From Streptomyces venezuelae (GTDB lineage: Bacteria; Actinomycetota; Actinomycetes; Streptomycetales; Streptomycetaceae): DNA of 64,000 nt. The stretch covers positions 5,687,501 to 5,751,500 of the forward strand of contig NZ_CP029190.1 of assembly GCF_008642295.1 (NCBI RefSeq). Direction: 5' to 3'. The notes below the pieces were generated by a model. It saw only the letters and a program-made list of their open reading frames with translations. It ran no database searches and was not told where the DNA came from. Positions 1 through 9,042 of this stretch are shown here, in pieces; the first letter of the stretch is position 1; every line of letters starts with the position of its first letter. Both the position numbers and the translations under genes were made by a program.

Positions 1-164
1 GCGGTGAGGAGGCCGTTGCCGTTACGGCCGCCGGTCAGCACGATGGAGGCGGTGCCGCGGGCGGCTTGTGCGTCGACGATCTTGGTGATCAGCCGGGCTG
101 CGGTGGCCTGGGCCATCAGGTCTTTGTCGCGGTGGACGACGACCTGGGGTGTCGTCATGCCCAT
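1..164 (-). CDS. pgl: 6-phosphogluconolactonase, N-terminal fragment (runs off the left edge)
   Basis: Hydrolyses 6-phosphogluconolactone to 6-phosphogluconate, the second step of the oxidative pentose phosphate pathway. Only about 54 residues are in the window. They begin near TPQVVVHRDKDLMAQATAAR and continue through IVLTGGRNGNGLL, which matches the N-terminus of actinobacterial Pgl (DevB/SOL family). Two in-frame ATGs lie at 164 and 158. An AGAAGG lies about 10 bases before the first, so 164 is used, but 158 is equally common in homologues. It follows zwf and opcA in the same direction but is separated from opcA by 650 bp of palindromic repeats, so it may have its own promoter. The identification rests on sequence resemblance plus gene order. 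Confidence 0.85.
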   Translation of the reverse strand, partial: MGMTTPQVVVHRDKDLMAQATAARLITKIVDAQAARGTASIVLTGGRNGNGLLT

Positions 165-816
165 GGTGGTGCCGCCTTCTTGTCGGTTGTGGTGTGTGGG
201 GCTCTGCGGGTGGGGCGGGGCCGCTGCGCGGAGCTGTTCCCCACCCCGCCCCTTCCCGAAACCGGGGCTCCGCCCCGGACCCCGCCCGGTACCCCGGGCC
301 GCGCTCGGACGGTGTGGGGCTGCGCCCCGACCCGGTCCGGTACCCGGGCTTCGCCCGGACCCTGCGGGGGCCGTGCCCGGGACCCGGTCCGGTACCCGGG
401 CCGCGACCGGGCGGTGTGGGGCTGCGCCCCGACCTGGTCCGGTACCCCGGGCTTCGCCCGGACCGTGTGGGGCTGGCCCCGGTCCGGTACCCGGGCTGTG
501 CCCGGACCGTGTGGGGCCGTGCCCCGGACCCGGTGCGGGGTGCGGAGCTCGTCCGGCGCCGCCTTCGGGGCTGCGCCCCGGCCCGGTGGGGTGCTTGGGC
601 TTTGCCCAGCGTGGCTTTCGGGGCTGTGCCCCGGACCCCTCCGGTACCCGGGCCGGGCCCGGACCGTGTGGGGCTGCGCCCGGTCGCTTTCGGGGCCGTG
701 CACCGGGTCGGCCTGCGGCCCCGCCGGTGCGCAGCCCCACAACCGGGGCGCGGAGCCCCGGGAGTGGGGCAAGGCCCGCCGTCGGAGCCCGGGGGCTGCG
801 GCGGCGGGCCTGGGGG
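165..816. repeat. Array of GC-rich palindromic repeats between opcA and pgl
   Basis: No plausible gene is seen here. The stretch is built from alternating short inverted repeats: GGGGCTGCGCCCC-type hairpins (near 266, 318, 418, 568, 628 and 668) and CCGGGCTTCGCCCGG-type hairpins. They are joined by GGTCCGGTACCCGGGC and GTGTGGGGC linkers, giving degenerate units of roughly 50 bases. Long open frames cross it on both strands, but their translations are Pro/Gly/Arg repeats with no domain. It resembles the degenerate REP-like intergenic repeats common in Streptomyces. It splits an otherwise tightly packed operon and could act as an attenuator or mRNA-stability element; that role is inferred. Confidence 0.8.
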
Positions 817-1872
817 TCACTTGGACGGGGTTTTCTTGGATGCCGCCGCCGGCTTCGCGGCGGGCTTGGACGGCGCCGGAGTGGCGTCGGCCACGGCCGG
901 GGCCGGGTCGGGCTTCGCCGGGGCCGGGCCGGCCTTCGACGGGTTGGCCGTGTTCAGCCGGGCCACCCCGAACTTCAGCGCGGACTCGTACGTATTGTCC
1001 GGGTCCAGTCGCCGCAGCTCCTCCGCCAGGAGTTCCGCCGTCTCCCGCCGCTTCAGTGCCACCGACCGGTCCGGCTGCCCCGGCATGCACAGCGTCGCCA
1101 GGGAGCCGTCCGCCCGGTCCAGGACGATGTCGCCGTCCTTGGTCTCCAGGCGGACCGCCGTCAGGCCCGGCCCCCGCGACAGCATGCGCGTCACCGGGAC
1201 CTCGAGGCGGTCGGCCAGCCACATGCCGAGCAGCTCGCAGCTGGGGTTGTCGTCCTCGCCCTCGACCGTGGCCGAGGTCACCGACAGTGCCTGCTGGTCC
1301 AGCGCCGCGGCCAGCATCGAGCGCCACGGGGTGATCCGGGTCCAGGACAGGTCGGTGTCGCCCGGCGCGTACGCCGCCGCCCGGTTGCCGAGCGCCCCGA
1401 TGGGGTCCTCGCAGGCGTAGGTGTCGGTGATCCGGCGCTGGCCCAGCGCGCCCAGCGGGTCGCCGGCCACGTCGGTCGGTGCGTCCTGCGGCCACCAGAC
1501 CACCACCGGGGCATCCGGCAGCAGCAGCGGCAGGACCACCGACTCGGCGTGGTTGACCAGCTCGCCGTGCAGGCGCAGCACAACCGTTTCGCCAGTGCCG
1601 GAGTCCGTCCCGACGCGGACCTCCGCGTCGAGCCGGGCGTCCCGCCGCGACCGCGGCGAGCGGCTGACCCGCCGGATCACGACCACGATCCGCGAGGGGT
1701 GCTCGTGGGACGCGTCGTTCGCCGACTTCAGCGCGTCGTACGCGTTCTCCTCGTCGGTGACGATGACCAGGGTGAGCACCATGCCGATGGCAGGCGTGCC
1801 GATGTCCCGGCGCGCCTGCACCAGCGCGGAGTTGATCTTGCTGGAGTTGGTCTCCGTGAGATCGATCTTCAT
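817..1872 (-). CDS. opcA: Glucose-6-phosphate dehydrogenase assembly protein OpcA
   Basis: OpcA is the partner needed for assembly and activity of actinobacterial and cyanobacterial glucose-6-phosphate dehydrogenase, encoded just upstream. The protein is 351 residues. It starts MKIDLTETNSSKINSALVQA and contains the conserved VVVWWPQDAP segment near residue 120 and GMWLADRLEVPVTR near 215. The last 45 residues are a low-complexity Ala/Pro/Lys tail (about 305-351), a common extension in Streptomyces. The start ATG overlaps the zwf stop as ATGA, implying translational coupling. The open frame extends well upstream, but that part is antisense-like sequence within zwf and is not included. Confidence 0.93.
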   Translation of the reverse strand: MKIDLTETNSSKINSALVQARRDIGTPAIGMVLTLVIVTDEENAYDALKSANDASHEHPSRIVVVIRRVSRSPRSRRDARLDAEVRVGTDSGTGETVVLRLHGELVNHAESVVLPLLLPDAPVVVWWPQDAPTDVAGDPLGALGQRRITDTYACEDPIGALGNRAAAYAPGDTDLSWTRITPWRSMLAAALDQQALSVTSATVEGEDDNPSCELLGMWLADRLEVPVTRMLSRGPGLTAVRLETKDGDIVLDRADGSLATLCMPGQPDRSVALKRRETAELLAEELRRLDPDNTYESALKFGVARLNTANPSKAGPAPAKPDPAPAVADATPAPSKPAAKPAAASKKTPSK

Positions 1873-3398
1873 GGCCGCCGCCAGCTCCGTCCGTCTCGTG
1901 CGAGCATCTCGTCCGCCTCGACCGGCCCCCAGGTGCCTGCCGGGTACTGGGCGGGCTTGCCGTGCTTGTCCCAGTACTCCTCGATCGGGTCGAGGATGTT
2001 CCAGGACAGCTCGACCTCCTGGTGGCGGGGGAAGAGGTTCGCGTCGCCCAGGAGGACGTCGAGGATGAGGCGTTCGTAGGCCTCGGGGCTGGATTCCGTG
2101 AAGGACTCGCCGTACGCGAAGTCCATCGTCACGTCCCGGACCTCCATCGAGGTGCCGGGGACCTTGGAGCCGAACCGGACCGTCACGCCCTCGTCCGGCT
2201 GGACCCGGATGACCAGGGCGTTCTGCCCGAGCTCCTCGGTCGCGCCCGACTCGAACGGCAGGTAGGGAGCCCGCTTGAAGACCACCGCGATCTCCGTGAC
2301 CCGGCGGCCCAGGCGCTTGCCGGTCCGCAGGTAGAACGGGACGCCCGCCCAGCGGCGGTTGTTGATCTCCAGGCGGATGGCCGCATAGGTGTCGGTCTTG
2401 GAGCTCGGGTCGATCCCGTCCTCCTCGAGATACCCGACGACCTTCTCGCCGCCCTGCCACGCGCCCGAGTACTGGCCGCGCACGGTGTGCTTGCCCAGGT
2501 CCTCCGGCAGCTGCACCGCCGTCAGCACCTTCAGTTTCTCCGCCACCAGCGCCTTGGGGTGGAAGGAGCCGGGCTCCTCCATCGCGGTCAGCGCGAGCAG
2601 CTGGAGCAGGTGGTTCTGGATGACGTCGCGGGCGGCACCGATGCCGTCGTAGTAGCCGGCCCGGCCGCCGATGCCGATGTCCTCGGCCATGGTGATCTGC
2701 ACGTGGTCCACATAGGACCGGTTCCAGATCGGCTCGAACATGGTGTTGGCGAAGCGGAGCGCCAGGATGTTCTGGACGGTCTCCTTGCCGAGGTAGTGGT
2801 CGATCCGGAAGACCTCGTCACGGGGGAACACCTCGTGGACGACCTTGTTCAGCTCCTCGGCGCTCTTCAGGTCGTGTCCGAAGGGCTTCTCGATGACGGC
2901 ACGCCGCCAGGAGCCCTCCTTCTGCGCCAGCCCGTGCTTCTTGAGCTGCTGGACCACCTTGGGGAAGAACTTCGGCGGCACGGAGAGGTAGAAGGCGAAG
3001 TTGCCGCCCGTGCCCTGCTGCTTGTCGAGCTCCTCGATCGTCGCCACGAGCGTCTCGAACGCGGCGTCGTCGTCGAAGTCGCCCTGGACGAACCGGCAGC
3101 CCTGGACCAGCTGCTGCCAGACTTCCTCCCGGAAGGGGGTGCGCGAGTGCTGCTTGACGGCCTCGTACACCTCCTGGGCGAAGTCCTCGTGTTCCCATTC
3201 CCGGCGGGCGAAGCCGATCAGCGAGAAGCCCGGTGGCAGCAGCCCTCTGTTCGCCAGGTCGTAGATGGCGGGCATCAGCTTCTTGCGCGACAGGTCACCC
3301 GTAACGCCGAAAATGACCAGGCCGGACGGCCCCGCGATACGCGGGAGCCGCCGGTCCTGTGCGTCACGAAGCGGGTTGTTCGCTCCGTTAACTGACAA
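1869..3398 (-). CDS. zwf: Glucose-6-phosphate 1-dehydrogenase
   Basis: Oxidises glucose-6-phosphate to 6-phosphogluconolactone with reduction of NADP+, the entry step of the pentose phosphate pathway. The 509-residue product shows the Rossmann motif GVTGDLSRKKL near residue 30, the active-site RIDHYLGKETVQN segment near 190, and LEINNRRWAGVPFYLRTGK near 340, all typical of Zwf. The start is a TTG (MSVNGANNPLRD) at 3398. A GGAGGA at 3408-3413, nine bases upstream and inside the end of tal, supports it. No ATG fits the conserved N-terminus. Gene order tal-zwf-opcA with 5-bp spacing or overlap indicates one transcript with tkt. Confidence 0.95.
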   Translation of the reverse strand: MSVNGANNPLRDAQDRRLPRIAGPSGLVIFGVTGDLSRKKLMPAIYDLANRGLLPPGFSLIGFARREWEHEDFAQEVYEAVKQHSRTPFREEVWQQLVQGCRFVQGDFDDDAAFETLVATIEELDKQQGTGGNFAFYLSVPPKFFPKVVQQLKKHGLAQKEGSWRRAVIEKPFGHDLKSAEELNKVVHEVFPRDEVFRIDHYLGKETVQNILALRFANTMFEPIWNRSYVDHVQITMAEDIGIGGRAGYYDGIGAARDVIQNHLLQLLALTAMEEPGSFHPKALVAEKLKVLTAVQLPEDLGKHTVRGQYSGAWQGGEKVVGYLEEDGIDPSSKTDTYAAIRLEINNRRWAGVPFYLRTGKRLGRRVTEIAVVFKRAPYLPFESGATEELGQNALVIRVQPDEGVTVRFGSKVPGTSMEVRDVTMDFAYGESFTESSPEAYERLILDVLLGDANLFPRHQEVELSWNILDPIEEYWDKHGKPAQYPAGTWGPVEADEMLARDGRSWRRP

Positions 3399-3403
3399 AA
3401 TGC

Positions 3404-4522
3404 TCAGTCCTCCGCAGGGGTGAGGCGCGCCAGCTCCGCCTCGGTCGACTTCAGCAGGTCGTTCCAGGACGCCTCGAACTTCTCGACGCCCTCGTCCTCG
3501 AGCAGCTGAACGACATCGTCGTACGAGATGCCCAGCTTCGCGACCGCTTCGAGCTCGGCGCGCGACTGGTCGTAGGTGCCGCGGACCGTGTCGCCGGCGA
3601 CCTCGCCGTGGTCGGCGGTGGCCTCCAGGGTGGCCTCCGGCATGGTGTTGACCGTGCCCGGGGCGACCAGGTCCACCACGTACAGGGTGTCCTTGTACGC
3701 CGGGTCCTTGACGCCGGTCGAGGCCCACAGCGGGCGCTGCTTGTTGGCCTGGGCCTTGTCCAGGGCGGCCCAGCGCTCGGAGGAGAAGACCTCCTCGTAG
3801 GCCTCGTAGGCCAGACGGGCGTTGGCGAGCGCCGCCTTGCCCTTGAGGGCCTTGGCCTCGTCGGTGCCGATGCCGTCCAGGCGCTTGTCGATCTCGGAGT
3901 CCACGCGGGACACGAAGAAGGAGGCGACCGAGTGGATCAGGGACAGGTCCAGGCCGGCGGCCTTGGCCTTCTCCAGACCCGCCAGGTACGCGTCCATGAC
4001 CTCGCGGTAGCGCTCCAGCGAGAAGATCAGCGTGACGTTGACGCTGATGCCACGGCCGATGACCTCGGTGATCGCCGGCAGGCCGGCCTTGGTCGCCGGG
4101 ATCTTGATCAGCGTGTTCGGGCGGTCCACCAGCCAGGCCAGCTGCTTGGCCTCGGCGACCGTGGCCACGGTGTTGTGGGCCAGCCGGGGGTCGACCTCGA
4201 TCGACACCCGGCCGTCCTGGCCGTCGGTCGCGTCGAACACCGGGCGGAGGATGTCGGCCGCGTCGCGGACGTCCGCCGTGGTGATCATCCGGATCGCCTC
4301 GTCGACGGTGACCTTGCGGGCGGCGAGGTCCGCGAGCTGCTGCTCGTAGCCGTCACCGCTGCTGATCGCCTTCTGGAAGATCGACGGGTTGGTGGTGACA
4401 CCGACCACGTGCTGCTGGTCGATCAGCTCGGCCAGGTTGCCGGACGTGATGCGCTTGCGGGACAGGTCGTCCAGCCAGATCGCCACGCCTTCGTCGGAGA
4501 GGCGCTTGAGTGCGTCTGTCAT
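3404..4522 (-). CDS. tal: Transaldolase
   Basis: Transfers a dihydroxyacetone unit between sugar phosphates in the non-oxidative pentose phosphate pathway. The protein is 372 residues, the usual length for the actinobacterial transaldolase subfamily. It begins [32 protein letters not shown] lies near residue 40 and [12 protein letters not shown], carrying the Schiff-base Lys, near 140. The [12 protein letters not shown] and [12 protein letters not shown] segments are also family hallmarks. AGGAG lies 11 bases before the ATG. It sits 39 bp after tkt and 5 bp before zwf in the same orientation. Confidence 0.95.
   Translation of the reverse strand: MTDALKRLSDEGVAIWLDDLSRKRITSGNLAELIDQQHVVGVTTNPSIFQKAISSGDGYEQQLADLAARKVTVDEAIRMITTADVRDAADILRPVFDATDGQDGRVSIEVDPRLAHNTVATVAEAKQLAWLVDRPNTLIKIPATKAGLPAITEVIGRGISVNVTLIFSLERYREVMDAYLAGLEKAKAAGLDLSLIHSVASFFVSRVDSEIDKRLDGIGTDEAKALKGKAALANARLAYEAYEEVFSSERWAALDKAQANKQRPLWASTGVKDPAYKDTLYVVDLVAPGTVNTMPEATLEATADHGEVAGDTVRGTYDQSRAELEAVAKLGISYDDVVQLLEDEGVEKFEASWNDLLKSTEAELARLTPAED
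3408..3413 (-). promoter_or_regulatory. Ribosome binding site of zwf inside the tal 3' end
   Basis: GGAGGA on the minus strand lies nine bases before the TTG start of zwf and a few bases before the tal stop codon. It decides the otherwise ambiguous TTG start and implies that ribosomes finishing tal help initiate zwf. Confidence 0.8.
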
Positions 4523-4561
4523 GGGAATTGCATCTCCTACTGGTGCTTTGGGGTACGGGCG

Positions 4562-6649
4562 TCAGCGCGCGGCGGCGGCGAGCGAGTCCTTCGCGGCGGC
4601 GGCCACTGCCTCGGCGGTGAAGCCGAACTCGCGGAACAGCACCTTGGCGTCGGCGGAAGCGCCGAAGTGCTCCAGCGAGACGATCCGGCCGGCGTCGCCG
4701 ACGTACTGGTGCCAGGTCAGGCCGATGCCCGCCTCGACCGCGACGCGCGCCGTGACCGAGGCCGGCAGAACGGTCGCCTTGTAGGCCTCGTCCTGCTCCT
4801 CGAACCACTCGACGGACGGCATCGAGACCACCCGGGTCGGGATGCCCTCGGCCTGGAGCTGCTCGCGCGCGTCCACGGCCAGGTGCACCTCGGAGCCGGT
4901 GGCGATGAGCACGACCTGCGGCGCGCCGCCGTCGGCCTCGAACATCACGTAACCGCCCTTGGCGGCGTCCTCGTTGCGCTCGTACGTCGGCACGCCCTGG
5001 CGGGTCAGCGCCAGACCGTGCGGGGCGCCCTTGCCGAACACCTTGGTGTGGCGCTTGAGGATCTCGCGCCAGGCGATGGCGGTCTCGTTGGCGTCGGCCG
5101 GGCGGACGATGTTCAGGCCCGGGATGGCGCGCAGCGAAGCGAGGTGCTCGACCGGCTGGTGGGTCGGACCGTCCTCGCCGAGGCCGATGGAGTCGTGGGT
5201 CCACACGTACGTCACCGGCAGGTGCATCAGAGAGGACAGCCGGACGGCGTTGCGCATGTAGTCGGAGAACACCAGGAAGGTGCCGCCGTAGATGCGGGTG
5301 TGGCCGTGCAGGGCGATGCCGTTCATGGCCGCGGCCATGGCGTGCTCGCGGATGCCGTAGTGGATGGTGCGGCCGTACGGGTCGGCCTCCGGCAGCGGGT
5401 TGCCCTTCGGCAGGAACGAGGAGTTCTTGTCGATGGTGGTGTTGTTGGAGCCGGCCAGGTCGGCCGAGCCGCCCCACAGCTCGGGGATGACCGCGCCGAG
5501 CGCCTGGAGCACCTTGCCGGAGGCGGCGCGGGTGGCGACACCGGTACCGGGCTCGAAGACGGGGAGCTTGTCCTCCCAGCCCGCGGGGAGCTCGTTGGCC
5601 TGGATCCGGTCGAACTCGGCGGCGCGCTCCGGGTTGGCGGTGCGCCAGGCGGAGAAGTCCTTCTCCCACGCGGCCTTGGCCTCGCGGCCACGGTCCAGCG
5701 CCTTGCGGGTGTGCGCGATGACCTCGTCGGAGACCTCGAAGGTCTGCTCCGGGTCGAAGCCGAGGACGCGCTTGGTGGCGGCCACCTCGTCGTCGCCGAG
5801 CGCCGAGCCGTGCGAGGCCTCGGTGCCCTGGGCGTGCGGGGCCGGCCAGGCGATGATCGAGCGGGCCGCGATGAAGGAGGGCCGGCCGGTCTCGGCCTTG
5901 GCCGCCTGCAGGGCCTCGAACAGGGCCTTCGGGTCAAGGTCGCCGTTGGCCTGCTGGGCCACCCGCTGGACGTGCCAGCCGTAGGCCTCGTACCGCTTGA
6001 GGGTGTCCTCGGAGACGGCGGTCTCGGTGTCGCCCTCGATGGAGATGTGGTTGTCGTCCCACAGCAGCACCAGGTTGCCGAGCTTCTGGTGGCCGGCCAG
6101 CGCGGACGCCTCGTGCGAGATGCCCTCCTGGAGGCAGCCGTCACCGGCGATCGCGTAGACCATGTGGTCGAACGGGGAGGTGCCGGGGGCGGCCTCCGGG
6201 TCGAACAGGCCGCGCTCGTAGCGGGCGGCCATGGCCATGCCCACCGCGTTGGCGATGCCCTGGCCGAGCGGGCCGGTGGTGGTCTCCACGCCGGCCGTGT
6301 GGCCGTACTCCGGGTGGCCGGGCGTCTTCGAACCCCAGGTACGGAACGCCTTCAGGTCGTCCAGCTCCAGGCCGAAGCCCCCCAGGTACAGCTGCGTGTA
6401 CAGGGTGAGGGACGAGTGGCCGGCGGAGAGCACGAAACGGTCGCGACCCACCCATTCCGGGTCCGCCGGGTCATGCCGCATCACCTTCTGGAAGAGGGTG
6501 TAGGCGGCGGGGGCCAGGCTCATGGCCGTGCCCGGGTGGCCGTTTCCTACCTTCTGGACCGCATCCGCGGCCAGGATCCGGGCGGTGTCAACGGCCCGCT
6601 GGTCCAGTTCGGTCCACTCGAGCTCTGTGGTCGTCGGCTTGGTGCTCAC
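4562..6649 (-). CDS. tkt: Transketolase
   Basis: Thiamine-diphosphate enzyme that moves two-carbon ketol units between sugars, linking the pentose phosphate pathway to glycolysis. The product is 695 residues, full length for bacterial transketolase. It contains NGHPGTAMSLAP near residue 40, the ThDP/Mg site AGDGCLQEG near 170, and the pyrimidine-domain segments YGIREHAMAAAMNG and FLVFSDYMRNA near 435-480. The start is GTG at 6649 (MSTKPTTTELEW), with GGAGAGGAG about 12 bases upstream. It is the first gene of the tkt-tal-zwf-opcA operon and is divergent from ctaB. Confidence 0.96.
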   Translation of the reverse strand: MSTKPTTTELEWTELDQRAVDTARILAADAVQKVGNGHPGTAMSLAPAAYTLFQKVMRHDPADPEWVGRDRFVLSAGHSSLTLYTQLYLGGFGLELDDLKAFRTWGSKTPGHPEYGHTAGVETTTGPLGQGIANAVGMAMAARYERGLFDPEAAPGTSPFDHMVYAIAGDGCLQEGISHEASALAGHQKLGNLVLLWDDNHISIEGDTETAVSEDTLKRYEAYGWHVQRVAQQANGDLDPKALFEALQAAKAETGRPSFIAARSIIAWPAPHAQGTEASHGSALGDDEVAATKRVLGFDPEQTFEVSDEVIAHTRKALDRGREAKAAWEKDFSAWRTANPERAAEFDRIQANELPAGWEDKLPVFEPGTGVATRAASGKVLQALGAVIPELWGGSADLAGSNNTTIDKNSSFLPKGNPLPEADPYGRTIHYGIREHAMAAAMNGIALHGHTRIYGGTFLVFSDYMRNAVRLSSLMHLPVTYVWTHDSIGLGEDGPTHQPVEHLASLRAIPGLNIVRPADANETAIAWREILKRHTKVFGKGAPHGLALTRQGVPTYERNEDAAKGGYVMFEADGGAPQVVLIATGSEVHLAVDAREQLQAEGIPTRVVSMPSVEWFEEQDEAYKATVLPASVTARVAVEAGIGLTWHQYVGDAGRIVSLEHFGASADAKVLFREFGFTAEAVAAAAKDSLAAAAR

Positions 6650-6934
6650 CGTGAGTCAGGGCTCCTCTCCACATGTCTGTTGTCCCGGTGACGAACGGTG
6701 CACCGGCGCGTTTCCGAGCCTACCCTCGCCGCGGCGTGCAGCTATTCGAGTGCCTCCGCTCCGTCACTACCCTGTCACCTCTGTCCAACGGTCGGCCCAA
6801 CACGGGGCGACCCCCGCGCAGGGCCACGTAAGGGCAGCGTCTAGAGTGGCGTGGTACGCGCAAGTCTTCACCGGACCTCCAGGCCCAATTCACCGGAGTC
6901 CGGGGCTTGCCAGGAGTCTCTGTCAGGGGTGTGC
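6650..6934. promoter_or_regulatory. Divergent promoter region between tkt and ctaB
   Basis: This 285-bp non-coding gap must hold the promoters of the leftward pentose phosphate operon and of rightward ctaB. It contains no gene. TAGAGT at 6842-6847 is a possible -10 hexamer for ctaB, and CAGGAG at 6911-6916 is a possible ribosome binding site. No strong operator palindrome was seen. Confidence 0.45.
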
Positions 6935-7876
6935 GTGACGGCCGTCGAATCCCGTCCAGCGGGGGTGCTCGGGACGAGCCCCGGTCACCGGCCGTTGGGG
7001 GCCCGGGTCATGGCTTTCGTGGCATTGACCAAGCCGCGGATCATCGAACTTCTGCTGATCACCACAGTGCCGGTGATGTTCCTCGCCGAGCAGGGCGTGC
7101 CCTCGCTGTGGCTGGTGCTCGCCACGTGCATCGGCGGGTACCTGTCGGCGGGCGGCGCCAACGCCCTGAACATGTACATCGACCGTGACATCGATGCGCT
7201 GATGGACCGTACGTCGCAGCGGCCGTTGGTGACCGGCATGGTCAGCCCGCCCGAGGCCATGGTCTTCGGCATCACCCTCGCGGTGGTCTCGACGCTGTGG
7301 TTCGGCCTGCTGGTGAACTGGCTGTCGGCGGCGCTCGCGCTCGGCGCACTCCTCTTCTACGTCGTCGTCTACACGATGCTGCTGAAGCGGCGCACCACCC
7401 AGAACATCGTCTGGGGCGGCATCGCGGGCTGCCTGCCGGTGCTGATCGGCTGGTCCGCGGTGACCAACTCGATGTCCTGGGCCGCCGTCATCCTCTTCCT
7501 GGTCATCTTCTTCTGGACGCCGCCGCACTACTGGCCGCTGTCCATGAAGGTGAAGGAGGACTATGCGCGGGTCGGCGTGCCGATGCTGCCGGTGGTCGCG
7601 GGCAACAAGGTGGTGGCCCGGCAGATCGTCCTCTACAGCTGGGTGATGGTCGCGGTCTCGCTGCTGCTCACCCCGCTGGGGTACACCGGGTGGTTCTACA
7701 CCTCGGTGGCGCTGGTCGCGGGCGGCTGGTGGCTGTGGGAGGCGCATGCGCTGCAGGCGCGGGCGAAGGCGGGGGTGACCGGCGCGAAGCTCAAGGAGAT
7801 GCGCCTGTTCCACTGGTCGATCACCTATGTGTCGCTTCTCTTCGTGGCCGTGGCCGTGGATCCCTTCCTCCGTTGA
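6935..7876 (+). CDS. ctaB: Protoheme IX farnesyltransferase (heme O synthase)
   Basis: Adds a farnesyl group to heme B to make heme O, the precursor of heme A for aa3-type cytochrome oxidase. It is a UbiA-family polytopic membrane protein. The 313-residue product has the prenyl-diphosphate binding motif [15 protein letters not shown] (NxxxDxxxD) near residue 85, [12 protein letters not shown] near 150, and [17 protein letters not shown] near 195, with about eight hydrophobic segments. GTG codons at 6929 and 6935 are both possible starts; 6935 ([13 protein letters not shown]) matches the usual N-terminus. Heme A synthase ctaA lies 3 kb downstream, consistent with a shared pathway. Confidence 0.93.
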   Translation: MTAVESRPAGVLGTSPGHRPLGARVMAFVALTKPRIIELLLITTVPVMFLAEQGVPSLWLVLATCIGGYLSAGGANALNMYIDRDIDALMDRTSQRPLVTGMVSPPEAMVFGITLAVVSTLWFGLLVNWLSAALALGALLFYVVVYTMLLKRRTTQNIVWGGIAGCLPVLIGWSAVTNSMSWAAVILFLVIFFWTPPHYWPLSMKVKEDYARVGVPMLPVVAGNKVVARQIVLYSWVMVAVSLLLTPLGYTGWFYTSVALVAGGWWLWEAHALQARAKAGVTGAKLKEMRLFHWSITYVSLLFVAVAVDPFLR

Positions 7877-7900
7877 TTACTCGCCGGTAGCATGCGGTCC

Positions 7901-8599
7901 ATGGCAGACACGAAGCAGGAGCGCACCGCGGCGAAGCTCGCCAGGCAGATCGGCGCGTTCAGCAAGCAGCACGGCGGGGCCGAGGGCCAGCTGGCGTACA
8001 TCGGCCAGGGCGGCACCCGCATCGTCCTCGTGGGCGAGGACGGCGGCTGGGGCGATCTGGTCGCGCCGACGTACGAGGTCGCGCAGGCGGCGGCGGAGAA
8101 GGCGGGACTGACGCTGCAGGAGTCCTTCGACGGCGAGATGGCGGCGAAGGTCCGGACCGGCCCGTACGAGTGGACCCGCATGGCGGGCATCCAACTGGGC
8201 GGCACGCCGAACCGGACGGCAGGACCGGCGGCGGAGCCGGAGCCGGAGCCGGCGATGGCCGAGCCGGCTGCGGAGCCGGAGCCGGCGGCTGCTGCGAAGC
8301 CCGAGCCGAAGCCGGCGGCGGCTGCGGCGCCGAAGCCCGCCGAGGCTGCGAAGCCCGAGCCGGAGCCGGCGGCTGCGCAGCCGGAGCCGGCGGCTGCTGC
8401 GGAGCCTGAGCCGGCCGCTGCTGGGAAGCCTGAGCCGAAGCCGGCCGAGGCCAAGCCGGAACCGGCCGCGGCTGCCGAGCCGAAGCCGGCCGAAGCTGCG
8501 AAGCCCGAGCCCGAGTCGGCTGCTGCCGAGCCGAAGCCGGAGCCTGCCGCTGCTGCGGAGCCCGAGGCCGAGGCGAAGAAGCCGGAAGCCTCCGCCTAG
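7901..8599 (+). CDS. Conserved protein with a Pro/Ala/Glu-rich tail
   Basis: Function not recognised. Residues 1-105 (MADTKQERTAAKLARQIGAF to about TRMAGIQLGGTP) form a compact folded region with IVLVGEDGGWGDLV and a TYEVAQAAAEKAG helix. The remaining 125 residues are a low-complexity run of EPEPA, KPEPKPAAA and AEAKPEP units ending AEAKKPEASA. The tail is probably extended and charged, and may be a flexible tether or wall-spanning segment, but no signal peptide or membrane helix is visible. ATGs lie at 7892 and 7901; the second is preferred from the conserved MADT start, with only a weak ribosome binding site. It begins 24 bp after ctaB and may be cotranscribed with it. Confidence 0.7.
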   Translation: MADTKQERTAAKLARQIGAFSKQHGGAEGQLAYIGQGGTRIVLVGEDGGWGDLVAPTYEVAQAAAEKAGLTLQESFDGEMAAKVRTGPYEWTRMAGIQLGGTPNRTAGPAAEPEPEPAMAEPAAEPEPAAAAKPEPKPAAAAAPKPAEAAKPEPEPAAAQPEPAAAAEPEPAAAGKPEPKPAEAKPEPAAAAEPKPAEAAKPEPESAAAEPKPEPAAAAEPEAEAKKPEASA

Positions 8600-9042
8600 T
8601 TCGGCTGGGCGCTGCGCTGGGCCTTTCCCCACCCCGCCCCTTCTCCCCCAGCTACCGCTGGGAGGTGCCCCCAGAAACTGGGACCTGCGGCCCCAGCCCC
8701 CGCCCGGGGCTGGCGCCCCGCACCCCACCGGCCCTGGGCTCCGCCCGGGCCCGTGGACCTGCTCGGGGCTGCTGCCCCGTACCCCGCTGGCCCTGGGCTC
8801 CGCCCGGGCTCGCGGGCTGGGCCGGGTCCGGCTCCGGGTTGCCCCGCACACCACACCCTCGGGCTGCGCCCGAGCTCGCCGCAGGCGGGCGGCGTTGCCG
8901 CCGGAGCGCTCGGCTCCGGGCCTTGCCTCGGGGTGGGCTGCGGGGCGGATCGGCCGGCGTGGTGGCAATACCTCTCGTGGGGGTCACCCGTTAGGACGTG
9001 TGGAAGAAGCGTGCCGTCCACCGTCCGCAACGGGGTGTCCGG
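8600..9042. repeat. Intergenic GC-palindrome block
   Basis: No credible gene. The first 390 bases contain inverted repeats of the same style as 165-816, such as GGGGCTGGCGCCCC and GGGGCTGCTGCCCC, with repeated GGGCTCCGCCCGGGC cores. The tail (about 8960-9042) is probably the promoter and leader of the downstream amidohydrolase gene. The open frames crossing the block encode only Pro/Arg/Gly-rich sequence. Confidence 0.7.

Noticed and set aside
155..1495. Open frames crossing the palindromic array between opcA and pgl
   Set aside because: Translations are Pro/Arg/Gly repeats created by the palindromes, with no ribosome binding site or homology to anything recognised.
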